DNA of 64,000 bases from Candidatus Midichloria sp. (GCA_030060845.1 CP094379.1:869601-933600), one strand, 5' to 3'. Positions 32,950 through 42,340 are shown, numbered from the stretch's first letter. The notes: generated from the letters alone by a model not told the origin. Translations and numbers: made by a program.

Positions 32950-34398
32950 ATGATGAAAAAATATTCTTTTTTTAAAATGATTAAATATGAACATAAGAAG
33001 CTGTTCTTCATCTGTATTTTGATGGTTTTAACAGTTTATGTATTTGGCCTTACAAGAGCAGTTAAAGATACTTTAGTTATATCAGCGTCAGGAGTTGAGG
33101 TCATTACCACTCTAAAATTATATGGCACATTACCTGTTACTATTATAATAATTCTTACTTATACAAATTTATTGAAAAAAGTAAAAAAGACAACAATTTA
33201 CCATTCAATGAATCTCTTTTTCTCCTTATTCTTTCTTATTTATGCATTTTTTATATATCCTAATGCTGAGTCATTGAATATAAAACTAGAGCCGCATTTT
33301 ATGCGTGAGATAAGAGCTGATTGGTATTTCTTACGTTATCTAGTAATTGTTGGCAGTAATTGGACGCATAGTTTATTTTATATCATTGCAGAACTCTGGG
33401 GCAGCGTAATGCTCATGTTATTATTTTGGCAAATTGTTAATCAAACCACTGACGTGAAACAAGCGAAAAAAGTTTATCCAGTAATAATGTTGTTAGGTCA
33501 AATAGGTATGGTTGCTTCTGGTGAAACTATACAATATTTTGCCAATTTTGATTTGTATGATGCGTGGGATCAAACGTTTCATTATCTTATTTTAACTATA
33601 GTATTTTTAAGTATTCTAATTTCGTTAACTTTCTTGTACTTAAGCCGTTTTATTGTTGGAATAAACAATATCAATCAGGTGCAGCAGGCTATTTATCCAA
33701 GTCGAGATAATTTAATAAGTAACCTACAGTTGGTATTCTCATCAAGATATACCATTTTAATAATGGCCTTGATATTTTGTTATGCCTTCACTTCAATATT
33801 AGTCGAATCTATTTGGAAGAGTATAGTAAGATCTTCTTACCCAGATCCAATAGATTATAGTAACTTCATGGGGCACATTCAAACTTATACAGCAATTACC
33901 TCCATGATTTTCATGTTAATTAGTGCGTATTTGATGAGATTCATAACTTGGAAGGCTGCTTCATTAATAACACCAATGGTTATTTTTATTACAACTGCAG
34001 CTTTTTTCTCTGTGCTTATTTACTGCGATTACGTTTCTCAAAATGGTACTAATGTAGAAAGTATAAAAATGATTTCAATAGCTATATTTTTTGGAGCCAT
34101 ACAAAATATATTCAGTCGCTCTTGTCATGCTTTCTTTGATCCAACAAAAGAGATAGCATTTATTCCTTTGCCAGAACCTTTAAGGTCAATAAGTAAAGCT
34201 TTTGATATTTTAACATTACGGCTAGGAAAAGCTGTGGGAGCATTTATCCAATGGATAATGCTTTCTTTCATACCAGGATCTTCATTGTTAACACTAGTGC
34301 CTAATGTGTTCTTAATAATGATATTAGTTATTGCAGTGTGGCTTTTATCTGTAATGGCTTTATCCTATGAGTTTAATAGTAAAATATATCAAAAGTAG
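32950..34398 (+). CDS. tlc: NTT-family ATP/ADP (nucleotide) translocase
   Basis: A 482-residue, 11–12-helix carrier of the family used by Rickettsiales, Chlamydiae and plastids to exchange host ATP for ADP or import other nucleotides. Family marks: FGLTRAVKDTLVISASG near residues 33–49, FYIIAELWGSVMLMLLFWQI near 143–162, and RSCHAFFDPTKEIAFIPLPE near 390–410. Rickettsia genomes hold several paralogues with differing specificity; which one this is cannot be told from sequence alone. It is a strong marker of an obligate intracellular life. The sulfatase-fold gene follows after 12 bases, so the two are probably co-transcribed. Confidence 0.93.
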   Translation: MMKKYSFFKMIKYEHKKLFFICILMVLTVYVFGLTRAVKDTLVISASGVEVITTLKLYGTLPVTIIIILTYTNLLKKVKKTTIYHSMNLFFSLFFLIYAFFIYPNAESLNIKLEPHFMREIRADWYFLRYLVIVGSNWTHSLFYIIAELWGSVMLMLLFWQIVNQTTDVKQAKKVYPVIMLLGQIGMVASGETIQYFANFDLYDAWDQTFHYLILTIVFLSILISLTFLYLSRFIVGINNINQVQQAIYPSRDNLISNLQLVFSSRYTILIMALIFCYAFTSILVESIWKSIVRSSYPDPIDYSNFMGHIQTYTAITSMIFMLISAYLMRFITWKAASLITPMVIFITTAAFFSVLIYCDYVSQNGTNVESIKMISIAIFFGAIQNIFSRSCHAFFDPTKEIAFIPLPEPLRSISKAFDILTLRLGKAVGAFIQWIMLSFIPGSSLLTLVPNVFLIMILVIAVWLLSVMALSYEFNSKIYQK

Positions 34399-34410
34399 TT
34401 TTTATTTTTT

Positions 34411-36264
34411 ATGTACAAGTTAACTGCATTTTTTAAAACTTTTCAAATTGAGTTCTTTTTATTCTTTTTCATACAAATAGCTCTAAAATTATATTTATTA
34501 ACTATATCTGATATAGATTCTATATCTTTTCTCAATTATATAACCATCTTTAGTTATGGTTTTTTATATGATCTTGTTGCTTTTGGGTGGATACTATTAG
34601 TCTTATCTTTAACTGCTTTAATTTGGCTCCCGCAAGAAGAAAGTATAATATTTAAAATTTTGAGGTTTTTTGTATTTTTCACTTTCATATTTATTATTTT
34701 TCTTACAACAACTTCTGAAATTATTTTTTGGTATGAATTTAAATCAAGATTCAATTTTATAGCTGTAGATTATTTAGTTTACACTGATGAAGTAATAAAA
34801 AATCTTATGCAATCCTATGCATTTATTGAAATCATTATCGGGCTTTCAATAGGTTCCTTAATTACTGCGATAGTATTATTCAAATTTTTAAAAACTACTA
34901 TTAAAAATAATAAGCTTTTACCTTTTGCTATATTAGTTCTACTTAACTTTATCTCTTATTTTGTTGTTAATAATGAGCTGGTAAATAGCAACAATAGATA
35001 CATTAATGAGATATCAAAAAATGGATTATATTCCCTATTCTCAGCTTATTTTCATAATGATTTATCATATGAGCAATTCTATCTAACACTAGACGAATCC
35101 ACGAGGTTCAGTATTTTGCAATCCAAACTTAAGCAGAATTTTCATGACGGTTCTATATCAAGATCTATAAAATCAAATGCTAAGGAAAAGAAACATAATA
35201 TCGTTATTATTACTGTTGAGAGCTTAAGTGCTGATTTTCTAAACGCTTTTGGCAATAAACTCAATATCACTCCTTATTTAGATGGTTTAAAAAGTAAGTC
35301 AGTCTTTTTTACTAATATGTATGCAACTGGCACTCGTACAGTATATGGGCTTGCAGCTATAACTCTTTCTATGCCACCAATTCCAGGCAACTCTATAGTA
35401 AGGCGTCTGGGAAATGAAGATATGTTTTCCTTAGGCTTGGTTTTAAAGGCAAAAGGTTATCATAACCAATTCATATATGGCGGGTTTGGTTATTTTGATA
35501 ATATGAATTACTTTTTTCAAAACAATGGTTATCAAATTATAGATAGAGCAGATTTTAAAAGTGAAGAAGTGACTTTCTCAAATGCTTGGGGCGTTTGTGA
35601 TGAAGATTTATTAAACAAAGTAATAAAAGAGATAGATATTTTGCATGAAAAATCTTTACCTTTCTTTCAAATGATTATGACCACTTCAAATCATAGGCCC
35701 TTTACATTTCCAGCGGGCAAAATAGATTTGCCCATGCAAAGAAGAGAAAGCGCGGTTAAATATACAGATTATGCAATAGGTAAATTTTTAGAAGAAGCCA
35801 AGAATAAGCCATGGTTTGATAATACGATATTCGTCATTATTGCAGATCATGCGGCAAGTAGCTGTGGAAAAATAGCTCTTGATCCAAATAAGCATCGTAT
35901 ACCTTTGTTCTTATACGCGCCTAAAATATTAACTCCAAAAATTATAAATAGTCTCTCAAGTCAGATAGACTTAGCTCCAACTTTATTGGGTATTTTAGAT
36001 ATGGAGTACAAAACTAAATTTTATGGTTTTGATTTAATGAAAGAAAATCCTAAAAGAGCGTTTATTTCGAATTATAGAGAAATGGGTTATATAGAAGATG
36101 ACAATATGGTTATTCTAAGTCCCACAAAACAAAAGAAATTTTTTATTAAAAATGATGATGGGCAATTTATTACAATTGATAAAGAGGATAAAAATTTGTT
36201 GAAAGCTGCTATATCTTATTTTCAAACAGCAACTAATTGGCGCTTATATAGCAAAAAACATTGA
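34411..36264 (+). CDS. LTA-synthase-like membrane sulfatase/phosphoglycerol transferase
   Basis: A 617-residue protein with five N-terminal membrane helices (residues 10–190) and a periplasmic alkaline-phosphatase-superfamily domain (about 260–590). Metal and catalytic motifs are IVIITVESLSADFL near 265, ATGTRTVYGLAAITLSMPP near 305 with the probable catalytic Thr, and FVIIADHAASS near 470. Relatives transfer phosphoglycerol or phosphoethanolamine, for example LtaS in Gram-positives and OpgB/MdoB in Gram-negatives. In this Gram-negative context a role in periplasmic glucan or lipid modification is more likely than lipoteichoic acid, but is unproved. It ends at a clear terminator. Confidence 0.85.
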   Translation: MYKLTAFFKTFQIEFFLFFFIQIALKLYLLTISDIDSISFLNYITIFSYGFLYDLVAFGWILLVLSLTALIWLPQEESIIFKILRFFVFFTFIFIIFLTTTSEIIFWYEFKSRFNFIAVDYLVYTDEVIKNLMQSYAFIEIIIGLSIGSLITAIVLFKFLKTTIKNNKLLPFAILVLLNFISYFVVNNELVNSNNRYINEISKNGLYSLFSAYFHNDLSYEQFYLTLDESTRFSILQSKLKQNFHDGSISRSIKSNAKEKKHNIVIITVESLSADFLNAFGNKLNITPYLDGLKSKSVFFTNMYATGTRTVYGLAAITLSMPPIPGNSIVRRLGNEDMFSLGLVLKAKGYHNQFIYGGFGYFDNMNYFFQNNGYQIIDRADFKSEEVTFSNAWGVCDEDLLNKVIKEIDILHEKSLPFFQMIMTTSNHRPFTFPAGKIDLPMQRRESAVKYTDYAIGKFLEEAKNKPWFDNTIFVIIADHAASSCGKIALDPNKHRIPLFLYAPKILTPKIINSLSSQIDLAPTLLGILDMEYKTKFYGFDLMKENPKRAFISNYREMGYIEDDNMVILSPTKQKKFFIKNDDGQFITIDKEDKNLLKAAISYFQTATNWRLYSKKH

Positions 36265-36277
36265 GATAATAAGCTTA

Positions 36278-36304
36278 GAGCTACATACAGCTCCTTCTTT
36301 TTTG
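36278..36304 (+). terminator. Intrinsic terminator after the tlc–sulfatase pair
   Basis: GAGCT and AGCTC form a 5-bp stem around an ACATAC loop (36278–36293), followed by CTTC and a T-rich run to 36303. It lies 14 bases after the stop codon. Confidence 0.65.
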
Positions 36305-36419
36305 GATAAGATGCATGTGCCTTACTCTTATTGTGTTTTTGTAATGATTTGAACATAAATAAGTTAGATTGAATTTCTACTATTTTACGATCGTATTAAA
36401 AATACTACCTATATTTAAT

Positions 36420-36870
36420 TGTGCATGTACTTAGTATAGTCATTAAAATAAAATTCTCAAATGAAGGAGAAAACAATAAAAAAATATTAAAAAAGATAGA
36501 AGCAGCGCTTGATAAAAAGAAACAAGAATTATTTAGTAAGGAATTATGCTTAGCTGAGTTATCAAAAAAATTGCAAGATTCTATTGAGCAAATTAAGTAA
36601 GAAAAAAGAATAGTCACAAATTATAGCAGCACTTATGGTTTTGGAGAATTTTTCGGATTGGAATAAAAAACAAAAATCTATCATAATAATATAAAGAAAA
36701 CGGAATCGGAGCTAGAAACAATCCGTGATCAATTAAGAGATATACTTTCTGAACAAAAAAATATGAGTACATCTTAAAAAAATCAATACCGAAGAGTATG
36801 AAAAATAAGAAAAAATTGAAAGAGAAATCTTAGATAACTTTAAATATAAAGGCCACAACTTAACCTGACA
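36420..36870 (+). pseudogene. Decayed coiled-coil protein gene
   Basis: A first piece (about 36465–36599) reads KKILKKIEAALDKKKQELFS and AELSKKLQDSIEQIK, a strongly predicted coiled coil. After a stop come YGFGEFFGLE, KKTESELETIRDQLRDILSE and TEEYEK. The pattern of helix, a central FG-containing break, helix, then a YEK segment is like FliJ of the flagellar export apparatus, but the likeness is weak. Broken by at least three stops or frameshifts. Confidence 0.4.
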
Positions 36871-37047
36871 GTTAACGAGAGGAGTGATAAACAAGTTAAA
36901 CAGAAACGAAATATATTAGAAACAATAATATTGCTCGAGTGGCTGGTAGTATTTAATAAAAACACTAGATATGATATAATATAGACATTGCTATTATTTG
37001 CATATTATTTATCAAGCAATAGCTGCGTATCTGCTATGTGCATCATC

Positions 37048-37275
37048 ATTAAGTTTATCAAATCGCATAGCTAATCTACAGTTTGTTTTAATCCTAGCAA
37101 ATAAATTCTCTATTCTATACCTCCATTTATAAACGGTCTTATCAAATCTAAAATTCGCTCTTCTATTCCTTTTATTAGGTATCTCAAGCTCAATGTCATT
37201 ATCTTTAACCAGCTTCGTACTTTATTCGTATCATAAGCCTTTATCTCCATCTTTTTATACCAGCACTTGAGCTTG
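37048..37275 (-). mobile_element. IS5-family transposase fragment (copy D), 3' part
   Basis: Matches the C-terminal half of copies C and G, including TATCAAATCGCATAGC at one end and, on the reverse strand, codons for KDNDIELEIPNKRNRR and NFRFDK. It has small deletions. No N-terminal half is present. Confidence 0.8.
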
Positions 37276-37703
37276 ACTCCACTCTATCAAATTGTTGAAG
37301 ATATTTAGGGTCACTATAATTTGGGTAGGGCTGGTTTATGGTTGGCTATAAGCTTAGGTGTCTGTCTTTTTTTGAGTCACGTATTTAAAAGGCATTTCTT
37401 TGACTTAATTTCTTTTTGTGCCCTCTTGATGTTAATTTTATATTTTTTGTTAAGGGAGTTACATTGTGAGCTGCTGATTTTCTGTCATTCATCTTATTCT
37501 CTTTGCTTGATTTTGATTGATGAGATAAATTCACCTTTAGATGAAAAATAGCTCATCCTTACAAGTTTTTAGCAAAAACCATACATATAACAAGAGCTAT
37601 ATATATTAGGTGGTTAAGTAAAGATACATGAAATATAAAGGGAAGTCAATTATAGTGAAGATTGTAGTGGAAAAGGTAGTAAATTATATCTACAAATACT
37701 TAT
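37276..37703. other. Stretch without a supported gene before fmt
   Basis: A 76-residue hydrophobic open frame exists at 37321–37551, but its start and context do not support it as a gene. Nothing else was recognised. The fmt gene ends at 37704 on the opposite strand. Confidence 0.4.
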
Positions 37704-38642
37704 TTACTCTACTTTAGCTCCTTTAGGTATAGGAAATCCCCTTAAAAAGGCGTCAGTATAAATTATTTTTCTTCCTTGGCGTTGCAATAGGGTTGGTCTT
37801 ATAAATTCAGAGCTGCATGATATAGTGAGATTATTGTCTATTACTAACCCTGGAGCTACCTCAGTAGGTTGATTATTATTCAAATTATTTATATAAACTG
37901 CGTCTATAATTTTAATGATCTCATTGTTATAAATAAAATAAGCTCCTGGGTAAGGAGAAAATGTATGAATCTGCGCTATAATTTCTGTAGCTGATTTCTG
38001 CCAATTAATTTTTTCTTCCGATCTATCTATTTTGTTGGCATGAGTTATTCCTTCTTCTTTTTGTTTCTCAAAGGTCGCGTTATTATTTTTGATAAGCAGC
38101 AGTGTTTCTAGTAACTTATCTGCACCAAGATTTGCCATAATATTTTCTAACTCGGCTGCAGTTATGTTTTCTGGTACCTTAATTCTATGACGCAAGATCA
38201 CATCTCCAGTATCTAGTCCTTCATCCATTTGCATAATACATAAAGCTGTTTGTTTATCACCTGCCATTATAGTCCTCTGGATAGGGGCAGCCCCACGCCA
38301 CCTTGGTAAGTCTGAGGGGTGTATATTGATACATCCATATTTAGTTGCTTCTAACACACTGGAGGGTAAAATAAGGCCATATGCAGCAACAGCGATGATG
38401 TCAGCTGCAAAGCTTTTTAATTTGTTTAAAACTTCAATTTCTCTTAAAGTTCTAGGGGTAATAACTGGTATATTATGTGCTTCCGCTAAAATGTGTATTG
38501 GGGATTTGACTAAATTCATACTATAACCGGAGGCCTTGAGTGGTTTTGTATATACTCCAACAACCTTAAAATCAGGACTTTCCAATAATTTTGTTAATGC
38601 TGGAACAGCAAATTTTGGTGTTCCCATAAAGATAATTTTCAT
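37704..38642 (-). CDS. fmt: Methionyl-tRNA formyltransferase
   Basis: Fmt (312 residues) formylates initiator Met-tRNA using 10-formyltetrahydrofolate. The N-terminus MKIIFMGTPKFAVPAL is typical and sets the start; the frame is open upstream to 38678 but that would run into sspB. The catalytic core has INIHPSDLPRWRGAAPIQRTIMAG near 104–127 (Asn, His and later Asp as the triad) and MDEGLDTGDVI near 140–150. The C-terminal anticodon-recognition domain is present. sspB lies 10 bases upstream on the same strand. Needs folate one-carbon units, supplied in part by glyA. Confidence 0.96.
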   Translation of the reverse strand: MKIIFMGTPKFAVPALTKLLESPDFKVVGVYTKPLKASGYSMNLVKSPIHILAEAHNIPVITPRTLREIEVLNKLKSFAADIIAVAAYGLILPSSVLEATKYGCINIHPSDLPRWRGAAPIQRTIMAGDKQTALCIMQMDEGLDTGDVILRHRIKVPENITAAELENIMANLGADKLLETLLLIKNNNATFEKQKEEGITHANKIDRSEEKINWQKSATEIIAQIHTFSPYPGAYFIYNNEIIKIIDAVYINNLNNNQPTEVAPGLVIDNNLTISCSSEFIRPTLLQRQGRKIIYTDAFLRGFPIPKGAKVE

Positions 38643-38652
38643 AACTAGTAAC

Positions 38653-39198
38653 TTAATTTTTTTTCCTTTTATAATCAACTAAAGATATAATATTATTCTT
38701 CTTCTTTTGCGGGTTTAAAGAAGTTTTAGTATTCTCTAAATGATCTGTCTCTTTAGTATAATTATTATCTTCAAAATAAATACAGTTTGTTTCATCAGAT
38801 ATGAGATAATTGCTCTTAAACTGTAAAGAAAAAGAAACGCTTGGGTCAGCAAAAACTTCTATAGCTGCAAACGGTACCACTATGTGCTCGTTAACTCCAT
38901 TAAAATTTAGAGAAACTTCAAAATGATCTTCTAATACCTTCAAATTATCAAATTGATATTGTAACACTATCGTCATGTTTTTAGGGTGTTGAGATGATAA
39001 CCTTTTTGAGAGTATAACTCCAGGGTAGTTTGTAGCAAAAGAAATAAAGAAGTGATGATTGCCAGGCAACCCATTCTTAGAAACTAATGCAAGCACTTTT
39101 TTTACTATAACATACATAGCGTCATCAAGTAACTTACTGTAATCTATGATATTTTGCATTGTAGATGGACTCAAAGCGTTTTTATAATTTAAATACAT
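38653..39198 (-). CDS. sspB: ClpXP adaptor SspB, alphaproteobacterial type
   Basis: A 181-residue SspB-like protein. SspB tethers ssrA-tagged (tmRNA-tagged) proteins to ClpXP. The substrate-binding core lies at about 25–130: HHFFISFATNYPGVILSKRL near 48 and VLQYQFDNLKVLEDHFEVSLNF near 78–99 fit the alphaproteobacterial family. The low-complexity linker ends in a short basic motif, IISLVDYKRKKN, resembling the C-terminal XB peptide that binds ClpX. It is the first gene of an sspB–fmt pair. An inner ATG at 39159 is a possible alternative start. Confidence 0.85.
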   Translation of the reverse strand: MYLNYKNALSPSTMQNIIDYSKLLDDAMYVIVKKVLALVSKNGLPGNHHFFISFATNYPGVILSKRLSSQHPKNMTIVLQYQFDNLKVLEDHFEVSLNFNGVNEHIVVPFAAIEVFADPSVSFSLQFKSNYLISDETNCIYFEDNNYTKETDHLENTKTSLNPQKKKNNIISLVDYKRKKN

Positions 39199-39255
39199 GA
39201 ATGCTACTTAATTCTCAATAGATATATTTTTGGAATAGGAGCTGTCAACAAACAG

Positions 39256-39730
39256 GTTATAAATATCAGAAGATCTATTTAACAAAGAGATATTACCAAT
39301 AATAGAAAAGCATGCAGCGCACCTTGGAGGCAGGCCCCCAAAAATTAGTTATTATAAAAGTATTCTTGTGCGATGCTGGAAATGCTAAGCATATCAGTAT
39401 CCTGGAAGAGATTGCCCAAAAGAATACAGTCCCTGGCATACGGATATATACCAGGTTTAAAAGATGGAGTAGAAAATGGTTTGTTATGGCTGATTTTATA
39501 TGCTTTAAAATAGAAGAAGATATTAAAATAGATATAGTGTTTATGGACTCAACTACAGTAAAAGTGCACCTTCATGGGACGGGAGCGTTTAAAAAAGAAG
39601 TAGGCAAAGGTGAAGATAATGGAGATGCTAAATTGTGCTGAGATACCTAATAAAAGGAATAGAAGAGTGAATTTTAGATTTGATATAAAGACCATTTATA
39701 AATGGAGAGGTATAGAATAGAGAATTTATT
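39256..39730 (+). mobile_element. IS5-family transposase fragment (copy E)
   Basis: The most complete plus-strand copy, though lacking the left end. It begins in ATATCAGAAGATC, encodes SEDLFNKEILPIIEKH, then after shifts ISILEEIAQKN, then IDIVFMDSTTVKVHLHGTGA and GDAKLC, and finishes with NKRNRRVNFRFDIKTIYKWR. Several frameshifts and a missing C-terminal Glu region make it inactive. Confidence 0.8.
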
Positions 39731-39739
39731 ATACTTGGA

Positions 39740-40045
39740 GGTTAGCCTCTTAAAATTAACAATAGATATGTATCAGTAATGGTGTGCCTTTATTTAGAGA
39801 GGCTGATTATAAGCGATATTTTTAGCTATAGTGCTTGGGTTGAGGGTGTGGGTGGTCTTGGTGAAGTAGTTGCTGCTTGATTTAAACAGCGATGGGAAGT
39901 TGATATAGTTAGTGGCAATGACATGCTAGGAAAGGTTTTCTTATTATTAGGAAATGGCGATGGTACTTTGCAGCTGTAGTAAGTTACAGTACTGGAAGTG
40001 GTTACAGAAGAGCAATTGTAGATTTTAATAGTCATAGTAAGTAAA
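39740..40045 (+). pseudogene. Remnant of an FG-GAP/VCBS beta-propeller protein
   Basis: Around 39895–39985 a frame reads VDIVSGNDMLGKVFLLLGNG followed by DGTLQ, the pattern of VCBS/FG-GAP repeats (D-L-V-x-x-N...V-x-L-L-x-G-N-G-D-G-T-F). A second piece, SYSTGSGYRRAIVDFN, is the start of the next repeat in another frame. Such repeats occur in large surface or secreted adhesins. Only one and a half blades remain. See also 42047–42170. Confidence 0.55.
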
Positions 40046-40056
40046 ATCCCATATAT

Positions 40057-40326
40057 TTGTACACTCGCTCTATTGGTTTCATTAAAGTTATTGTTCAGGG
40101 TAAATACGTACTTGAATATGAAGATAGTGGATTAAAAACAGTAATGTGGGTAAGTTATCAAACAGTAAGGTATCGCTTCATTTATGTGGGGGATGGTATG
40201 ATTGGCTGCGATGATGAAAGCTGTGATGATTCAGCTATTGATAATCCAGGTGTTGAATTTTGTGCTTATGATAATCTTAGAATTATGACAAGTGTTGAAA
40301 ATGTTTTAGATTACTTAAGTTGTTAA
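40057..40326 (+). CDS. Hypothetical protein or fragment
   Basis: An 89-residue open frame starting TTG or nearby ATG, with an acidic Cys-containing segment (IGCDDESCDDSAIDNPGVEF). No family recognised. It follows the FG-GAP remnant in the same direction and could be the C-terminal end of that protein. No clear ribosome site. Confidence 0.3.
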   Translation: MYTRSIGFIKVIVQGKYVLEYEDSGLKTVMWVSYQTVRYRFIYVGDGMIGCDDESCDDSAIDNPGVEFCAYDNLRIMTSVENVLDYLSC

Positions 40327-40342
40327 AACTTATGCAAAACTA

Positions 40343-41302
40343 TTAAGCAATTCCAGCCTTAATAAAATCGTGGATATGTATTACGCCAATAGGCTTTTTT
40401 TCTTCATTAATAATAAAAAGATTAGTAACGCTTTTATTATTCATTAAAGCAAATGCTTGGACTGCTAGCATATTTTGATCAATGACTAGAGTATGGAGTG
40501 TCATGAAATCTCTTACTGCTGACTTTTTAAAATCGAGGTTCATATGACGCCTTAAGTCTCCATCTGTTACAATACCTACGAGAATTCCCTCCTCATTTAT
40601 AACACCAGTACATCCTAAACGCTTTTTGGTCATTTCTAATATCATCTCTGAAAAAGAGCTGTTTGGCTTCACTAGTGGTATCCTATCTCCTGTGTGCATT
40701 AGATCTTTTATCTTAATTAACCTCACGCCAATACTGCCTCCTGGATGCAAAAGCCTATAATCATCCTTGGAGAAACCCCTTTTATTAAGTAATGTTACAG
40801 CTACTGAATCGCCCCAGGCCATTATCATAGTGCTAGATGTAGTGGGCGCCCCTATATCAGTTACTTCAGCAGTATTTGGAATAAGGATTTTTATATTGCT
40901 AATTTCATATAGTAATGAATCTTTATTCCTGGTTACTCCTATAATTTGCACGTTAAGCCTTTTGCAATGTGAAATAATAGAATTTAATTCTTGGGTCTCT
41001 CCAGAGTTAGAAAAAAGCATTGCAATATCATTTTTGGAAATCACACCTAAATCCCCATGGCTTGCTTCGGCAGGATGTAAAAATACTGATGGGGTACCTG
41101 TTGAAGAAAGTGTTGCTGCAATCTTTTTAGCAACATAGCCACTTTTCCCCATCCCACTTAATATTATCTTCCCAGCCGTACTTTCTATTGCATAGATCAC
41201 TTCTAAAAATGATTCATCTATAGAGGCCATTAAAGCATTTAGTCCCTCTATCTCTTGAGAAATTACTCTCTTAGCTAAATTAATTGTTTTAGACATTGGC
41301 AA
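40343..41302 (-). CDS. kdsD: Arabinose-5-phosphate isomerase
   Basis: KdsD/KpsF (319 residues) converts ribulose 5-phosphate to arabinose 5-phosphate, the precursor of Kdo in lipopolysaccharide. The SIS domain occupies residues 30–190 with IILSGMGKSGYVAKKIAATL near 46–65, the conserved HPAEASHGDLG near 80 and FSNSGETQEL. Two CBS domains fill about 205–315 (VGIVTDGDLRRHMN near 265, ending IHIHDFIKAGIA). All parts are intact, which suggests that Kdo is still made. Since transketolase is decayed, its ribulose 5-phosphate must come by another route. Confidence 0.94.
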   Translation of the reverse strand: MPMSKTINLAKRVISQEIEGLNALMASIDESFLEVIYAIESTAGKIILSGMGKSGYVAKKIAATLSSTGTPSVFLHPAEASHGDLGVISKNDIAMLFSNSGETQELNSIISHCKRLNVQIIGVTRNKDSLLYEISNIKILIPNTAEVTDIGAPTTSSTMIMAWGDSVAVTLLNKRGFSKDDYRLLHPGGSIGVRLIKIKDLMHTGDRIPLVKPNSSFSEMILEMTKKRLGCTGVINEEGILVGIVTDGDLRRHMNLDFKKSAVRDFMTLHTLVIDQNMLAVQAFALMNNKSVTNLFIINEEKKPIGVIHIHDFIKAGIA

Positions 41303-41352
41303 ATAATATAGTCTCTCACTTCTTTATATATAAAAAATATATTTATTCAAAT

Positions 41353-41673
41353 TTAATTAAGTTTGTTCTTCAGATCATATAATCGCTGTAAATCTGATTG
41401 AGTGGTATCGATTGGTTGTCCGTTATCATCAGTAATAATGTTATTAACTGCTAACCGTGCTTCTTCGAGTTTTGCGGCGCAAAAATCATGTAACAAGCGA
41501 CCGCGCTTATAAAGTTCTACTGTTTCATTTAATGTGACTTCTCCCACTTCAAGTTTGGCTGCAATGATTTCCAACTCTTTTAAAGCTTCTTCAAAAGAAT
41601 CTGGTATATCTGAAGTAGTATTATCGTTTTCTTTCTTTACATTCATTAGCTTCTTAATTTGAGGCTTAGTCAT
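41353..41673 (-). CDS. xseB: Exodeoxyribonuclease VII small subunit
   Basis: XseB (106 residues; the core begins at about residue 24) with SFEEALKELEIIAAKLEVGE and LNETVELYKRGRLLHDFCAAKLEEA, the family's signature helices. It binds the large subunit XseA, which is not in this window. The first 20 residues are extra and poorly conserved, so an internal Met near residue 11 may be the true start. It lies 50 bases beyond kdsD on the same strand and is divergent from the complex I subunit gene. Confidence 0.92.
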   Translation of the reverse strand: MTKPQIKKLMNVKKENDNTTSDIPDSFEEALKELEIIAAKLEVGEVTLNETVELYKRGRLLHDFCAAKLEEARLAVNNIITDDNGQPIDTTQSDLQRLYDLKNKLN

Positions 41674-41717
41674 ATTGATGTTAAGATATATGCATTAAAT
41701 TGTATACTGATAAAAAC

Positions 41718-42005
41718 ATGGCTGCAAGAATTTATCAAGCATTCAAATCAACAACTCAATCAGGGAAAAAATTGCTAGGCAAGTGGATCTTAGAATTTAC
41801 CCCACAAACCAAGAATTTTATAGAACCAGTTATGGGCTGGACTGGAGGTTATGATACTTTGGCAAGTGAGGTCAAACTTTATTTTGAATCCAAAGAAGCT
41901 GCCATAAATTATGCCATCAATGCCTCAATAGAATATGAAGTGTTAGAGCCAAAACCTTCTAAAGTCGTGCTAAATTCCTATACAAATAATTTTTTGTATG
42001 ATTAG
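41718..42005 (+). CDS. Complex I accessory subunit, NDUFS4/18-kDa type
   Basis: A 95-residue protein of the ETC complex I subunit conserved region family, the bacterial relative of mitochondrial NDUFS4 found in alphaproteobacteria. It starts at the ATG of MAARIYQAFKSTTQSGK. The diagnostic centre is KWILEFTPQTKNFIEPVMGW followed by TGGYDT, then YFESKEAAINYA. NDUFS4 stabilises the NADH-binding arm of complex I. Its presence implies a functional NADH dehydrogenase encoded elsewhere. A TTG at 41700 is a weaker start option. Confidence 0.88.
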   Translation: MAARIYQAFKSTTQSGKKLLGKWILEFTPQTKNFIEPVMGWTGGYDTLASEVKLYFESKEAAINYAINASIEYEVLEPKPSKVVLNSYTNNFLYD

Positions 42006-42046
42006 TTTTGGAGATAAAAAGTTTTCCTGATGTGAGAATAAAGTAG

Positions 42047-42170
42047 TTGACTAACGCGCTATTGAAGAGTTGGGTTGGTGTAATTTTTTGTATTAGTGGC
42101 ATGTTCAATGCTACCTTAGATTTATCAAGTTTAAATGGTAAAAATGGTTTTACAGTAAATAGTATTACTA
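42047..42170 (+). pseudogene. FG-GAP repeat fragment cut by an IS remnant
   Basis: The open frame reads NATLDLSSLNGKNGFTVNSI, matching the start of an integrin-like FG-GAP repeat (D-L-S-S-L-N-G-x-N-G-F-x-x-N-G). It stops being repeat-like at the IS4-type end at 42171. Probably another part of the protein whose remnant is at 39740. Confidence 0.5.
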
Positions 42171-42262
42171 ACTCCCCTTATGCACAAGTTACTAATTTGT
42201 ATAATTGTATAAATTTTGTAGTTCTAGCATAGCTGCTTAATTTGCTCTAAGAATTAATTTAT
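42171..42262 (-). mobile_element. Terminal fragment of the IS4/IS701-like element
   Basis: Starting ACTCCCCTTATGCACAAG, these ~90 bases match the left end and the transposase 3' codons of the element at 18077–18166 at most positions, with a short insertion. The rest of this copy is gone. Confidence 0.85.
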
Positions 42263-42264
42263 AT

Positions 42265-42340
42265 ATCTTTTGAGGGCCTGCCTTCAAGGTGCGCTGCATG
42301 CTTTTCTATTGTTGGTAATATCTCTTTGTTAAATTTTCTT
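42265..42340 (-). mobile_element. IS5-family fragment (copy F)
   Basis: The reverse strand shares AACAAAGAGATATTACC and AGAAAAGCATGCAGCGCACC with copy E, so it is closest to that copy. It abuts the IS4-type fragment, giving nested debris of two elements. Confidence 0.75.

Noticed and set aside
37321..37551. A 76-residue hydrophobic open frame
   Set aside because: No ribosome site, no recognised family, and surrounded by IS debris; hydrophobicity alone is common in T-rich DNA.
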